DNA of 64,000 nt. Source: Roseivirga sp. UBA6061. GTDB taxonomy: Bacteria; Bacteroidota; Bacteroidia; Cytophagales; Cyclobacteriaceae. The DNA lies in contig DIYF01000143.1 in NCBI GenBank assembly GCA_002427745.1, positions 75,560 through 139,559 on the forward strand, read 5' to 3'. Each line of letters opens with the position of its first letter. The stretch's first letter is position 1. Shown one piece after another: positions 47,607 through 55,603 of this stretch. Below the pieces are notes generated by a model. That model was not told where the DNA came from. It made no database searches and was given only the letters and a program-made list of their open reading frames with translations. The translations under genes and the position numbers were made by a program.

Positions 47607-50516
47607 ATGAAATTTAAATATCTCTCAATTTTTCTATGCCTGGTACTAATGGCAATTTCTGCCTCTGCCCAGGAAAGCACTATAAATGGTCAAATTCTGG
47701 ATCAGGATGGAGCCCCTCTTTTTGGTGTCAACATTCTTATCAAAGGTACTTCTGCAGGAACCAGCACGGACCCTGACGGAAAATTCACCCTTACGGCCAA
47801 ATCAGGCGATATACTGATCTGCTCTTACATTGGCTTTCAAAAACAGGAAGTCACCGTAAAGCAAGGGGACGGTGTTTTGAATATTGTATTGCTCCCCGCA
47901 TCGGGCCGGGCTGAAGATGTTACGGTCATTGGTTCTCGTAACAAGAATCGTACGGTTATCGAATCTACAGTACCTGTGGATGTACTGGACATACAGGAGC
48001 TTGTTCAGAGTTCTCCTCAGTTAAATGTAAACCAACTGCTTAACTTCGTAGCCCCCAGTTTTACCTCAGCAGTACAGCAGGTGGCCGATGGTACCGACCA
48101 TATTGATCCGGCCGCATTAAGAGGCCTTGGCCCGGACCAGGTGTTAGTTCTGATCAATGGAAAAAGAAGACATACTTCTTCGCTGGTCAACGTAAACAGC
48201 TCTGTAGGACGGGGAAGTGTTGGTACTGATATGAATGCTATTCCCGCCTTTGCCATCGACCGGATAGAAGTATTAAGAGATGGAGCAGCCGCACAATATG
48301 GATCTGACGCTATCGCGGGAGTGATCAATATTGTCTTGAAGAAGCAAACTGAGGGGCTCGATGTGGCCTTCAATACCGGTGTTTATGCGAGTGATGCAGG
48401 AAACAACCACAGCGGAGGAACGGATGGTGACCAGGTACAGCTTGACGTGAATTATGGTATCCCGCTTTCTGACAGGGGTGGATTCATCAACTTTACGGGC
48501 AGTGTATTTACAAGACAACCTACGCTCAGAGCCGGAGCAGAGGGTTTTACAGGGAGTATTTTCAACGCATACAATGCCATCGAGTGGGTTGCGCAGCAAA
48601 ACGGAGCTGACGTGGCCAGTTTAAGCCTGGATCAGGTCAGAAGCTTTGGTCAGCAAGTGAGCCATTTCTCTCAGGACTTCAAAGATCAAATTGCCAGTGC
48701 CAGTGATCTGACGGCCCTGCAGAGTCTGCTCAGTATTGATGTAACAGATGCAGAGCTGGTAGCGAGAAACCAGGACCGCACTCTATATAGCATGAGGGTG
48801 GGCCAGACGCTGTTAAGATCTGGTAAATTCATGTTCAATTCAGAAATACCCGTAAGCGATCGTTTTACAGCTTATGCCTTTGGAGGGGTCAGTTATCGCA
48901 ACAGTCAGTCGGCAGGATTCTATCGGAGACCCGACCAGGCCCGTGCCAATACCGCGGTATATATCAACGGGTTTCTGCCTGAATACCATGGTGACGTAGG
49001 AGATCAGTCCCTTTCAGTCGGAATCAAGGGTACTACTGCTACAGGTTGGGAGGTTGACTTTAATAACACCTGGGGCAGAAACACTTTTGATTACACAGTC
49101 GTGAAATCGAGTAATGCTACCTTGGGAAGAGCCACTCCTACATCTGTTTATGCCGGTGGCTTTTCATTTAGTCAAAACACAACTCACCTGGATTTAAGCA
49201 AATACAACAAAGACATCTTTTCAGGCCTGAATGTGGCTCTCGGACTGGAGTATCGCCTGGAAAACTATCAGGTATTTGCCGGACAGGAAGAGTCCTACGC
49301 GGCTTACGATATTAATGGTGATGTAGTCACCAATGCCACACCGGATAACCTGAGAGTGACTGACTTCTTTGGAAGGCAGCGCCCGGCAGGCATTCAGGTA
49401 TTTCCGGGGCACCGTCCTGAAAACGAAAGAAACAGATTCCGTAACAGTTATGCGGGCTATCTTGACCTGGAAGCTGATCTCAACACCAACTGGACCCTGG
49501 CTGTCGCCGGCAGGTATGAAAACTACAGCGACTTTGGTGATACATTTAATGGAAAACTGAGTACGCGTATAATAGCCTCTGATAACCTCAGTTTCAGAGG
49601 TACGGCCAGTACGGGTTTCAGGGCGCCTTCATTGCATCAGCTTCACTTTTCTGCCACCAGTACCAATATCATTAATGGCGTCTTCTCAGATGTAGGCACA
49701 TTTTCTAACGATAGCCGTGCTGCGAACCTACTGGGAATTCCTTCTTTGAAGCAGGAAAAATCGAAGAGCATAAGCATCGGTATGGTAGCGGAACTACCCG
49801 AGGCCAACATCACGATATCCGTGGATGGTTTTTACACACAAATAGATGACAGAGTGGTATTGACCGGTAATTTCTCCCGTCCTGACAATCCTGAGAATGC
49901 TGCTCAGGAAGAGTTACAGTCTCTTTTTGATCAGGCTGATGCCACGCAGGCTCGCTTTTTTACCAATGCCATCGACACAGAAACCTCCGGGGTAGATGTG
50001 GTAGTGACTCATGAAGTTTCTAAACCGGGCCGATGGAGACTTTTTAGCAACTTCGCCTCCAGCCTCTATGCTACCGAACAGATAGGAGACATCAAAGCCT
50101 CTGAAATACTAGCCAGTGCCGGCCTTACCGATACTTATTTCGGAACCAGGGACCAGCTCTTCCTGGAAAGAGCCCAGCCCAGGTTTAAAGCTAACCTGTC
50201 CCATACCTTGCAGATGGAGAAGTACACTTTCTTCCTGCGCAATGCCTGGTTTGGTGAGGTGACTAACCCTAACACAATTACAGATGGTATACATGATGTT
50301 TATAGTGGTAAGCTTATCACAGACCTGACCGTTACCAGAGAAATTGACACAGGTTTAAGACTGACTCTGGGAGCCAACAATGTCTTTGATGCTTATCCGG
50401 ATGAAGTAGTACCCGGACTTACTACAGGTAACAACTTTATCTATCCGAGAGCGACTTCACAATTTGGTATCAACGGACGGTATATTTTTGCCAGGATCAG
50501 CTTTGAAATCAACTGA
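47607..50516 (+). CDS. TonB-dependent outer-membrane receptor
   Basis: 969 aa from the chosen ATG at 47607, which gives a clear signal peptide (MKFKYLSIFLCLVLMAISASA, cut before QES); the longer open frame from 47424 lacks one. Domains: carboxypeptidase-D-regulatory-like extension about 24-105 (INGQILDQDGAPLFGVNILI), plug about 108-250 (VPVDVLDIQELV, LRGLGPDQVLVLINGKRRH, IDRIEVLRDGAAAQYGSDA, IAGVINIVLKK), then a 22-strand-type beta-barrel ending ISFEIN with a terminal aromatic/hydrophobic strand. No SusD partner is next to it, which argues against a glycan SusCD pair; an iron complex or other small ligand is more likely. The ligand cannot be read from sequence. The nearest gene, a metal-transporter homologue, is convergent 14 nt away. 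Confidence 0.92.
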   Translation: MKFKYLSIFLCLVLMAISASAQESTINGQILDQDGAPLFGVNILIKGTSAGTSTDPDGKFTLTAKSGDILICSYIGFQKQEVTVKQGDGVLNIVLLPASGRAEDVTVIGSRNKNRTVIESTVPVDVLDIQELVQSSPQLNVNQLLNFVAPSFTSAVQQVADGTDHIDPAALRGLGPDQVLVLINGKRRHTSSLVNVNSSVGRGSVGTDMNAIPAFAIDRIEVLRDGAAAQYGSDAIAGVINIVLKKQTEGLDVAFNTGVYASDAGNNHSGGTDGDQVQLDVNYGIPLSDRGGFINFTGSVFTRQPTLRAGAEGFTGSIFNAYNAIEWVAQQNGADVASLSLDQVRSFGQQVSHFSQDFKDQIASASDLTALQSLLSIDVTDAELVARNQDRTLYSMRVGQTLLRSGKFMFNSEIPVSDRFTAYAFGGVSYRNSQSAGFYRRPDQARANTAVYINGFLPEYHGDVGDQSLSVGIKGTTATGWEVDFNNTWGRNTFDYTVVKSSNATLGRATPTSVYAGGFSFSQNTTHLDLSKYNKDIFSGLNVALGLEYRLENYQVFAGQEESYAAYDINGDVVTNATPDNLRVTDFFGRQRPAGIQVFPGHRPENERNRFRNSYAGYLDLEADLNTNWTLAVAGRYENYSDFGDTFNGKLSTRIIASDNLSFRGTASTGFRAPSLHQLHFSATSTNIINGVFSDVGTFSNDSRAANLLGIPSLKQEKSKSISIGMVAELPEANITISVDGFYTQIDDRVVLTGNFSRPDNPENAAQEELQSLFDQADATQARFFTNAIDTETSGVDVVVTHEVSKPGRWRLFSNFASSLYATEQIGDIKASEILASAGLTDTYFGTRDQLFLERAQPRFKANLSHTLQMEKYTFFLRNAWFGEVTNPNTITDGIHDVYSGKLITDLTVTREIDTGLRLTLGANNVFDAYPDEVVPGLTTGNNFIYPRATSQFGINGRYIFARISFEIN

Positions 50517-50530
50517 TTTGAAGGGTGAGG

Positions 50531-51796
50531 TTAAAAGAAATACACCACTACGTAGATCAGGGCAAAAACCGACAAAAAGACAATACCACTCCTGGCAAGC
50601 CAGATAAGCTTTGTTCCCGGCTGATACTCGGGAGCAATTTGCCTGGAGGTAATCACCCTGTAATTGATCAGGGCAATGACCGGAGCAATGAGGAACGAGA
50701 GAATAGTAGCAAGGTCTACCAGATCTTTCAGATTTGAAGAAAGGAGGAGTATAAAAAAGAAAGAAACCACCGCTACCGTAACCATCATCCAGGTATAAGT
50801 TGTGCGGACTCCGGCATCTTTGAAGAAAAGAAGCCGGATGGTTTCACCCATGGCCCGGCCAAAGCCATCCACCACGGTGATGGTTGTGCTGAACATGGTA
50901 CTAAATGCCGCTGTAGCAATCACCAGATAGGACCAGTCGCCCAGGGCGTTCGTAAAAAGCGTCACTACCTGATGAGCAAAAGTGGTAGAGTTACCTGAAA
51001 GCTCTACCCCTGTACCATACATCACATTGGCTCCAAGTGTGAGAAAGCAGATGGCCAGAATAGCCGTAACCCAATAGCCAAATTTGAAATCGAAGAGAAT
51101 CTCTTTGAGTTTGGGCACATAACCGGTCTGCTTCATTCGCTCGATGGCCCAAAGGCTATTCCAGGTGGAGAGGTCTACAGCTGTGGGCATCCAACCCATC
51201 AACGCAATGACAAAGATGATGCTGCTACGATCTGTCAGCTCTTTGGGAACAAATCCTTCTACGGGAGTTACACGCCCTTTTACCACAGCCGCAAAAAAGG
51301 CTACCAGTGTAGAAACCAGAAGCACCGCCCCCACTATCTTGAGAAGCGAATCAAGAATCCCATACTTACCCACCGCCAGTACCAGGGTACAAAAAAGCAG
51401 TATGCCCCCCGAGAGATAAGCCGGATCGATGGTCAGACCCGTCAGATTATTAAGCATACCTGCTGTGACAAAGGTCACGGCTGCAGTCACAGTGAACATA
51501 GACCCCAGGCTTAGCAGAAAATAAACCCAAAGAACCCATTTCCCCTCTGCCAGATACCCTTCTAACAAGCTCTTCTTTGTGGCAGCAGCATAACGAGAGC
51601 CAAACTCAAAGAAGGGGTATTTGAAGACCAGGGCCGCTATAATGAACAATACCAGAGCGTATCCGAAGTCAGCTCCGGCTCTGGTAGACTGAACCAAATG
51701 CGATACACCAATACAGGTACTGGCAAAAAGTATCCCAGGCCCGAAAGCCTTTAGTAGATGAGTTAGGTCTTTGTTCATAGGAAAGTGATAAACCAT
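50531..51796 (-). CDS. NRAMP-family transporter lacking the usual metal-binding motifs
   Basis: 421 aa, about 11 hydrophobic segments, overall NRAMP/SLC11 pattern (LKAFGPGILFAS at the start, RAGADFGYAL after TM1, FSTMFSTTITVVDGFGRA in the C-terminal half). The canonical TM1 DPGN is replaced by a STCIGVSH stretch (residues about 26-33) and TM6 MPH by GWMPTAVDLSTW (about 200-211). In characterised NRAMPs those motifs bind Mn2+ or Fe2+, so substrate and mechanism are doubtful here. An alternative start at the second Met (51778) fits the family start better. Divergent from the Hsp20 gene across about 190 nt and convergent with the TonB receptor. Confidence 0.8.
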   Translation of the reverse strand: MVYHFPMNKDLTHLLKAFGPGILFASTCIGVSHLVQSTRAGADFGYALVLFIIAALVFKYPFFEFGSRYAAATKKSLLEGYLAEGKWVLWVYFLLSLGSMFTVTAAVTFVTAGMLNNLTGLTIDPAYLSGGILLFCTLVLAVGKYGILDSLLKIVGAVLLVSTLVAFFAAVVKGRVTPVEGFVPKELTDRSSIIFVIALMGWMPTAVDLSTWNSLWAIERMKQTGYVPKLKEILFDFKFGYWVTAILAICFLTLGANVMYGTGVELSGNSTTFAHQVVTLFTNALGDWSYLVIATAAFSTMFSTTITVVDGFGRAMGETIRLLFFKDAGVRTTYTWMMVTVAVVSFFFILLLSSNLKDLVDLATILSFLIAPVIALINYRVITSRQIAPEYQPGTKLIWLARSGIVFLSVFALIYVVVYFF

Positions 51797-51848
51797 TAAA
51801 AATAGACATTCTTTTCAGGCCTTCATACGACAGTTTTACCAGCAAAAA

Positions 51849-51863
51849 CAGACAATATGTCTG
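51849..51863. promoter_or_regulatory. Palindrome CAGACA-ATA-TGTCTG in a divergent promoter region
   Basis: Perfect 6-bp arms with a 3-nt centre, 53 nt upstream of the transporter start and 124 nt upstream of the Hsp20 start. The position fits an operator for the transporter gene. No T-run, so not a terminator. Confidence 0.35.
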
Positions 51864-51890
51864 ATTTATGAAGTGAAATTCATTAAAACA

Positions 51891-51902
51891 TGACAGAATG
51901 AC
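51891..51902 (+). promoter_or_regulatory. TGAC-agaa-TGAC repeat upstream of hsp20
   Basis: Two TGAC elements 8 nt apart, about 85 nt upstream of the Hsp20 start, beside an A-rich stretch and a near-match to the Bacteroidota -7 element (TGGTTTTG at 51932-51939; consensus TAnnTTTG). It might be a stress-response promoter element. Weak evidence. Confidence 0.25.
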
Positions 51903-51986
51903 GTAAAAAATGAGAAAAAATGCATTGGTATGGTTTTGAAAGAAGAGAGGACACAAGGTTTAGAAAAAAATTAAAAGACAAATAAA

Positions 51987-52412
51987 ATGAGCATAGTAAG
52001 AAGAAATTCAGACGTATTCGTTCCTGCCACCGTTGACAGCTTTTTGGACCGATTCTTTAACGATTCATTCGTTCAGAACAAGAGTAGTTTTAACCCAAGA
52101 GTTGACATTGCCGAAACCGATAAAGCTTTTGAGATTCACGTAGCAGTTCCTGGTTTTGACAAGAAGGATTTCAGCATCGACCTGAATAAAGGTAAGTTGA
52201 CTATCAGTGGTGAAAGAAAATTTGAGAACGAGAAAAAAGAGAAGAATTACTACTCCATCCAGACTGAGTACGGAAAATTCTCGAGATCATTTCAGTTACC
52301 TGATAATGTTAAACAAAAAGGTATCAGTGCAAGCTATGAAAATGGCATACTGGGTGTGACCATCCCAAAAGATGAGGCCAAAAAGATAGCATCAAAGATT
52401 GAAGTGAAATAA
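51987..52412 (+). CDS. Small heat-shock protein, Hsp20 family
   Basis: 141 aa, usual length for the family. Alpha-crystallin domain about residues 33-132: FNPRVDIAETDKAFEIHVAV, PGFDKKDFSIDL, GKLTISGERK, then FSRSFQLPDNV, ISASYENGILGVTIPK, with the conserved A-x-x-x-n-G-x-L-like turn (ASYENGILGV). The C-terminal IEV can serve as the I-x-I/V anchor for oligomerisation. It acts in the cytosol as an ATP-independent holdase for unfolding proteins. It is monocistronic, with an A-rich upstream sequence and a strong terminator 168 nt downstream. Confidence 0.95.
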   Translation: MSIVRRNSDVFVPATVDSFLDRFFNDSFVQNKSSFNPRVDIAETDKAFEIHVAVPGFDKKDFSIDLNKGKLTISGERKFENEKKEKNYYSIQTEYGKFSRSFQLPDNVKQKGISASYENGILGVTIPKDEAKKIASKIEVK

Positions 52413-52441
52413 GTGAATTAGCAGGAAGCAGGAAGGTCTTT

Positions 52442-52475
52442 GACAAATCACTTGCTGCGACAAATCACTTGCTGC
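52442..52475 (+). repeat. Two perfect 17-bp tandem direct repeats
   Basis: GACAAATCACTTGCTGC occurs twice back to back in the 3' untranslated region of the Hsp20 gene. Simple local duplication; no function apparent. Confidence 0.8.
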
Positions 52476-52579
52476 TTCCAACTGCTACCCGGAGTCAGGA
52501 CAGGAGGAATGGCCCTGTCAGTTGAAAACCGGGTGGAAAAGAAATAATAGGTTAGGTTAGTTGTGTTGAGGTTGATTAG

Positions 52580-52628
52580 GCCCCGGGCCACCCAGTCGCA
52601 TTAAGGGTGAGCCGCGGGGCTATTTTTT
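52580..52628 (+). terminator. Intrinsic terminator after hsp20
   Basis: Long GC-rich stem-loop: GCCCCG-GGC-CACCC pairs with GGGTG-a-GCC-g-CGGGGC around an 11-nt loop, with two single-base bulges, followed by TATTTTTT. It lies 168 nt after the Hsp20 stop and only 10 nt from the convergent CDF gene stop. Confidence 0.8.
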
Positions 52629-52637
52629 AGCCTTCAG

Positions 52638-53534
52638 TCAGCAGCCTTTACATTCTTCATGTGGTCCTTCAAATTCAATGGTCACATGCTCTACCTGTTC
52701 TTTCAACATTTCTTTGGCTACAGTTTTGATTTGGGCCATTTCTTCCAGCGTATACTCACCATTGAGTACCAAATGGACTGATAACACGTGATATTCTCCA
52801 TCCATCGACCAGATATGGCAATCATGCACACCTCGTATCTCCGGTATGCTCATCAATTTTTCATGAACATCAGGGATATCCACATCATCGGGAGTAGCCT
52901 GTAAGACTATACTCAAACTGGATTTGAGGCTCTTAAAGACATTGTAGAGAATAAAAAGAGCAATTAAAACTGATAGGAGCGGATCAATCCAGGGAGCATC
53001 AAAGTAGAGCATTACCAAACTACCAATCAAAACAGCCACCCAACCCAGCACATCTTCGAGTAAGTGCAATGAAATAACCCGTTCGTTGACAGAGGTTCCT
53101 TTCCTCAATCTAAGTACGGCCGCCCCATTCACTACTACCCCGAAAACCGCCAGGTACATCATGCCTTTCGCATCAGTTTCACCGGGATTGAACAATGCAG
53201 GCAGGGCCTCGGAAAGAATAAACACTGACCCAACCAACAAGACCACCCCGTTTATAATAGCTCCCAGAAGGGAAAAGCGCTTGTATCCATAAGAGTAGGT
53301 GTGGTCTCTTTTTCGGGTAGACAGCTTCTGGAAGTACCAGGACAAACCAATACTGAGACTATCCCCAAGATCATGCAGTGCATCTGAGAGAATAGCCAGA
53401 CTATTGGTCATAAGACCACCTACTATCTCAATGATGGTAAAACCCAGGTTGAGGAAAAAAGCAACCTTCAGGTTTTTAACACCATGATCGTGATGGTGAT
53501 GATGTCCATGATGATGGTGATGCCCCATACCCAA
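52638..53534 (-). CDS. Cation diffusion facilitator (zinc-type metal/H+ antiporter)
   Basis: 298 aa inner-membrane exporter. A His-rich N-terminus (10 His within residues 5-17) probably binds or delivers metal. Six TM segments lie between about 20 and 205. The transport site is H54-x-x-x-D58 in TM2 (SDALHDLGD) and H157-x-x-x-D161 in TM5 (HLLED), the His/Asp set typical of Zn2+ carriers such as ZitB/CzcD. The C-terminal cytoplasmic dimerisation domain runs about 208-290 (GVHDCHIWSMDGEYHVLSVH) and ends HEECKGC. It is the last gene of the minus-strand series after acetyl-CoA synthetase (60-nt gap), with no obvious functional link to acetate use. Confidence 0.93.
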   Translation of the reverse strand: MGMGHHHHHGHHHHHDHGVKNLKVAFFLNLGFTIIEIVGGLMTNSLAILSDALHDLGDSLSIGLSWYFQKLSTRKRDHTYSYGYKRFSLLGAIINGVVLLVGSVFILSEALPALFNPGETDAKGMMYLAVFGVVVNGAAVLRLRKGTSVNERVISLHLLEDVLGWVAVLIGSLVMLYFDAPWIDPLLSVLIALFILYNVFKSLKSSLSIVLQATPDDVDIPDVHEKLMSIPEIRGVHDCHIWSMDGEYHVLSVHLVLNGEYTLEEMAQIKTVAKEMLKEQVEHVTIEFEGPHEECKGC

Positions 53535-53594
53535 ATGTACAGGGCAAAGTGGTGCAACAGGGAATCAGAAGACCAGAAAGAGCTCTTATACTAG

Positions 53595-55496
53595 TTATTT
53601 TAAGCCGGCTCCTTCTTTGATAGCCTCCACCACATCCGGGTTGAGAAGTGTAGAGGTATCACCCAGGCTGCTTACCTCACCGGAAGCTATTTTTCTTAAA
53701 ATCCTGCGCATGATCTTTCCAGAGCGGGTTTTAGGCAAACCGGGTACAATCTGGATCTTGTCAGGCCGGGCAATCGGCCCGATGATCTTGGTCACCGTTT
53801 GTTTAATCTCGGCCTGTAGGCTCTCTTCTGAGCGGCCTTCCATATCGCAGATGACATAGGCATAAATACCCTGTCCTTTGATATCGTGAGGATACCCCAC
53901 AACAGCAGATTCAACTACTTTGGGATGTTCGTTAATAGCGTTCTCGACCTCAGCTGTGCCCATTCGATGCCCCGACACGTTGATCACATCGTCCACACGT
54001 CCGAGAATACGGTAGTAACCATCCTCATCGCGTTTCACACCATCACCGGTGAAATAATAACCCGGGAAGGACGAAAAGTAAGTCTGCTTACACCGCTCAT
54101 GATCGCCATAAGTGGTTCGCAGCATGGAAGGCCAGGGGAACTTGACGCACAGGTTACCCTGCACACTGTTTCCTTTCAACTCATTACCCTCATTATCAAC
54201 AATTGTGAGTTGTACACCGGGTAACGGCAAGGTAGCATAGGCCGGCTTGGTTGGTGTAATACCTGCCAGGGGTGATATGAGAATACCCCCGGTTTCGGTC
54301 TGCCACCAGGTGTCTACCAAGGGGCAGCGCCCCTTCCCGACATGATCATGATACCAGTGCCAGGCCTCCTCATTAATAGGCTCTCCCACCGAACCTATTA
54401 CTTTCAGACTATCGAGAGAGTGTGGTTCAATGGGTTCTGTACCAAAGGCCTGCAAGGCGCGAATGGCAGTAGGTGCCGTGTAGAACTGATTTACCTGATG
54501 CTTATCACAAATAGCCCAAAAACGCCCCGGATCAGGATAAGTAGGTACCCCTTCAAACATTACTGAGGTAGCTCCGGCCAGCAAGGGTCCGTAAACGATA
54601 TAAGAGTGTCCTGTAATCCAGCCCACATCAGCAGTACACCAGTATACATCTCCCGGATCATATTGAAATACATTGCGGAAAGAGTAGCTCGTATAAACCA
54701 TATAGCCCCCGCAGGTATGCACCACTCCTTTGGGTTTTCCTGTCGACCCCGAAGTATAGAGGATGAACAGGAGATCTTCACTATCCATTACTTCAGCTAC
54801 ATTATGAGTAGACATTCCCTCGATAGCATCGTGCCACCAGATGTCCACCCCCTCTTTCATCGTTACTTCTTCACCTGTTCTCTTCAGCACAATCACCTTT
54901 TCAATGGTATCGCTGGTTGTGAGTGCCTCATCCACTACGGCCTTAACCGGAATCTGCTTGTTGCCTCTGAAATTACCATCAGAAGTGATCACCATTTTTG
55001 CCTGGCAATCAACAATTCTGTCAGATAAAGAAGTGGCAGAGAACCCGGCAAATACTACCGAATGCACGGCACCTATCCTGGCACAGGCCAGCATGGCAAT
55101 GGCCGCTTCAGGCACCATAGGGATATAAATGATCACCCGGTCTCCCTTACCTGCCCCTTGTGCCTTAAGTGCATTGGCAAACTGGCAGACTTTTTCATGG
55201 AGCTGTTTATAAGTAAGTGTCACATGCGCCTCTTCCGGATCATTCGGCTCCCACACAATAGCAGGCTTATCTCCATGAGTAAAGAGATGACGCTCTAAAA
55301 TATTCTCGGTGATATTCAGCTTACCGTTGACAAACCACTTTACATCCGGCCCTTCAAAATTCCAGTCCAGCACCTTGTCCCAGCGCTGCTGCCAATGAAA
55401 AGAGTCTGCGATACGGGCCCAGAAGTTCTCCGGGTCCTGAACACTTTTTTGGTATTCATGGAAGTAGCCACCAAGGCTATGAATGCGATCACTCAT
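53595..55496 (-). CDS. acs: Acetyl-CoA synthetase (AMP-forming)
   Basis: 633 aa, full length. Converts acetate, ATP and CoA to acetyl-CoA through acetyl-AMP in the cytosol. Evidence: N-terminal ACAS segment (FWARIADSFHWQQRWDKVLD), P-loop-like YTSGSTGKPKGVVH, the WCTADVGWITGHSYIVYGPL stretch, DTWWQTETGG, YFTGDGVKRDEDGYY, GRVDDVINVSGHRMGTAE, and the C-terminal RSGKIMRRILRKIA, whose Lys in SGK is the known acetylation site in bacterial Acs. Downstream of the sodium/solute symporter pair by 107 nt in the same direction, which makes uptake and activation of acetate the likely joint role. Confidence 0.97.
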   Translation of the reverse strand: MSDRIHSLGGYFHEYQKSVQDPENFWARIADSFHWQQRWDKVLDWNFEGPDVKWFVNGKLNITENILERHLFTHGDKPAIVWEPNDPEEAHVTLTYKQLHEKVCQFANALKAQGAGKGDRVIIYIPMVPEAAIAMLACARIGAVHSVVFAGFSATSLSDRIVDCQAKMVITSDGNFRGNKQIPVKAVVDEALTTSDTIEKVIVLKRTGEEVTMKEGVDIWWHDAIEGMSTHNVAEVMDSEDLLFILYTSGSTGKPKGVVHTCGGYMVYTSYSFRNVFQYDPGDVYWCTADVGWITGHSYIVYGPLLAGATSVMFEGVPTYPDPGRFWAICDKHQVNQFYTAPTAIRALQAFGTEPIEPHSLDSLKVIGSVGEPINEEAWHWYHDHVGKGRCPLVDTWWQTETGGILISPLAGITPTKPAYATLPLPGVQLTIVDNEGNELKGNSVQGNLCVKFPWPSMLRTTYGDHERCKQTYFSSFPGYYFTGDGVKRDEDGYYRILGRVDDVINVSGHRMGTAEVENAINEHPKVVESAVVGYPHDIKGQGIYAYVICDMEGRSEESLQAEIKQTVTKIIGPIARPDKIQIVPGLPKTRSGKIMRRILRKIASGEVSSLGDTSTLLNPDVVEAIKEGAGLK

Positions 55497-55603
55497 ATTG
55501 ATTTTCTTTAGTCTTTGAGTTTAGGAAAATATAGATAACGAAAGAAGTTTTTTTGATAAACAGCTCCTGACTATAGCTAAAGCGTCAAGACGAATCCCCT
55601 ATT

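Noticed and set aside
48017..48599. Minus-strand frames of 108-118 codons inside the TonB receptor gene
   Set aside because: Antisense shadows of the plug-domain coding sequence with no family resemblance.
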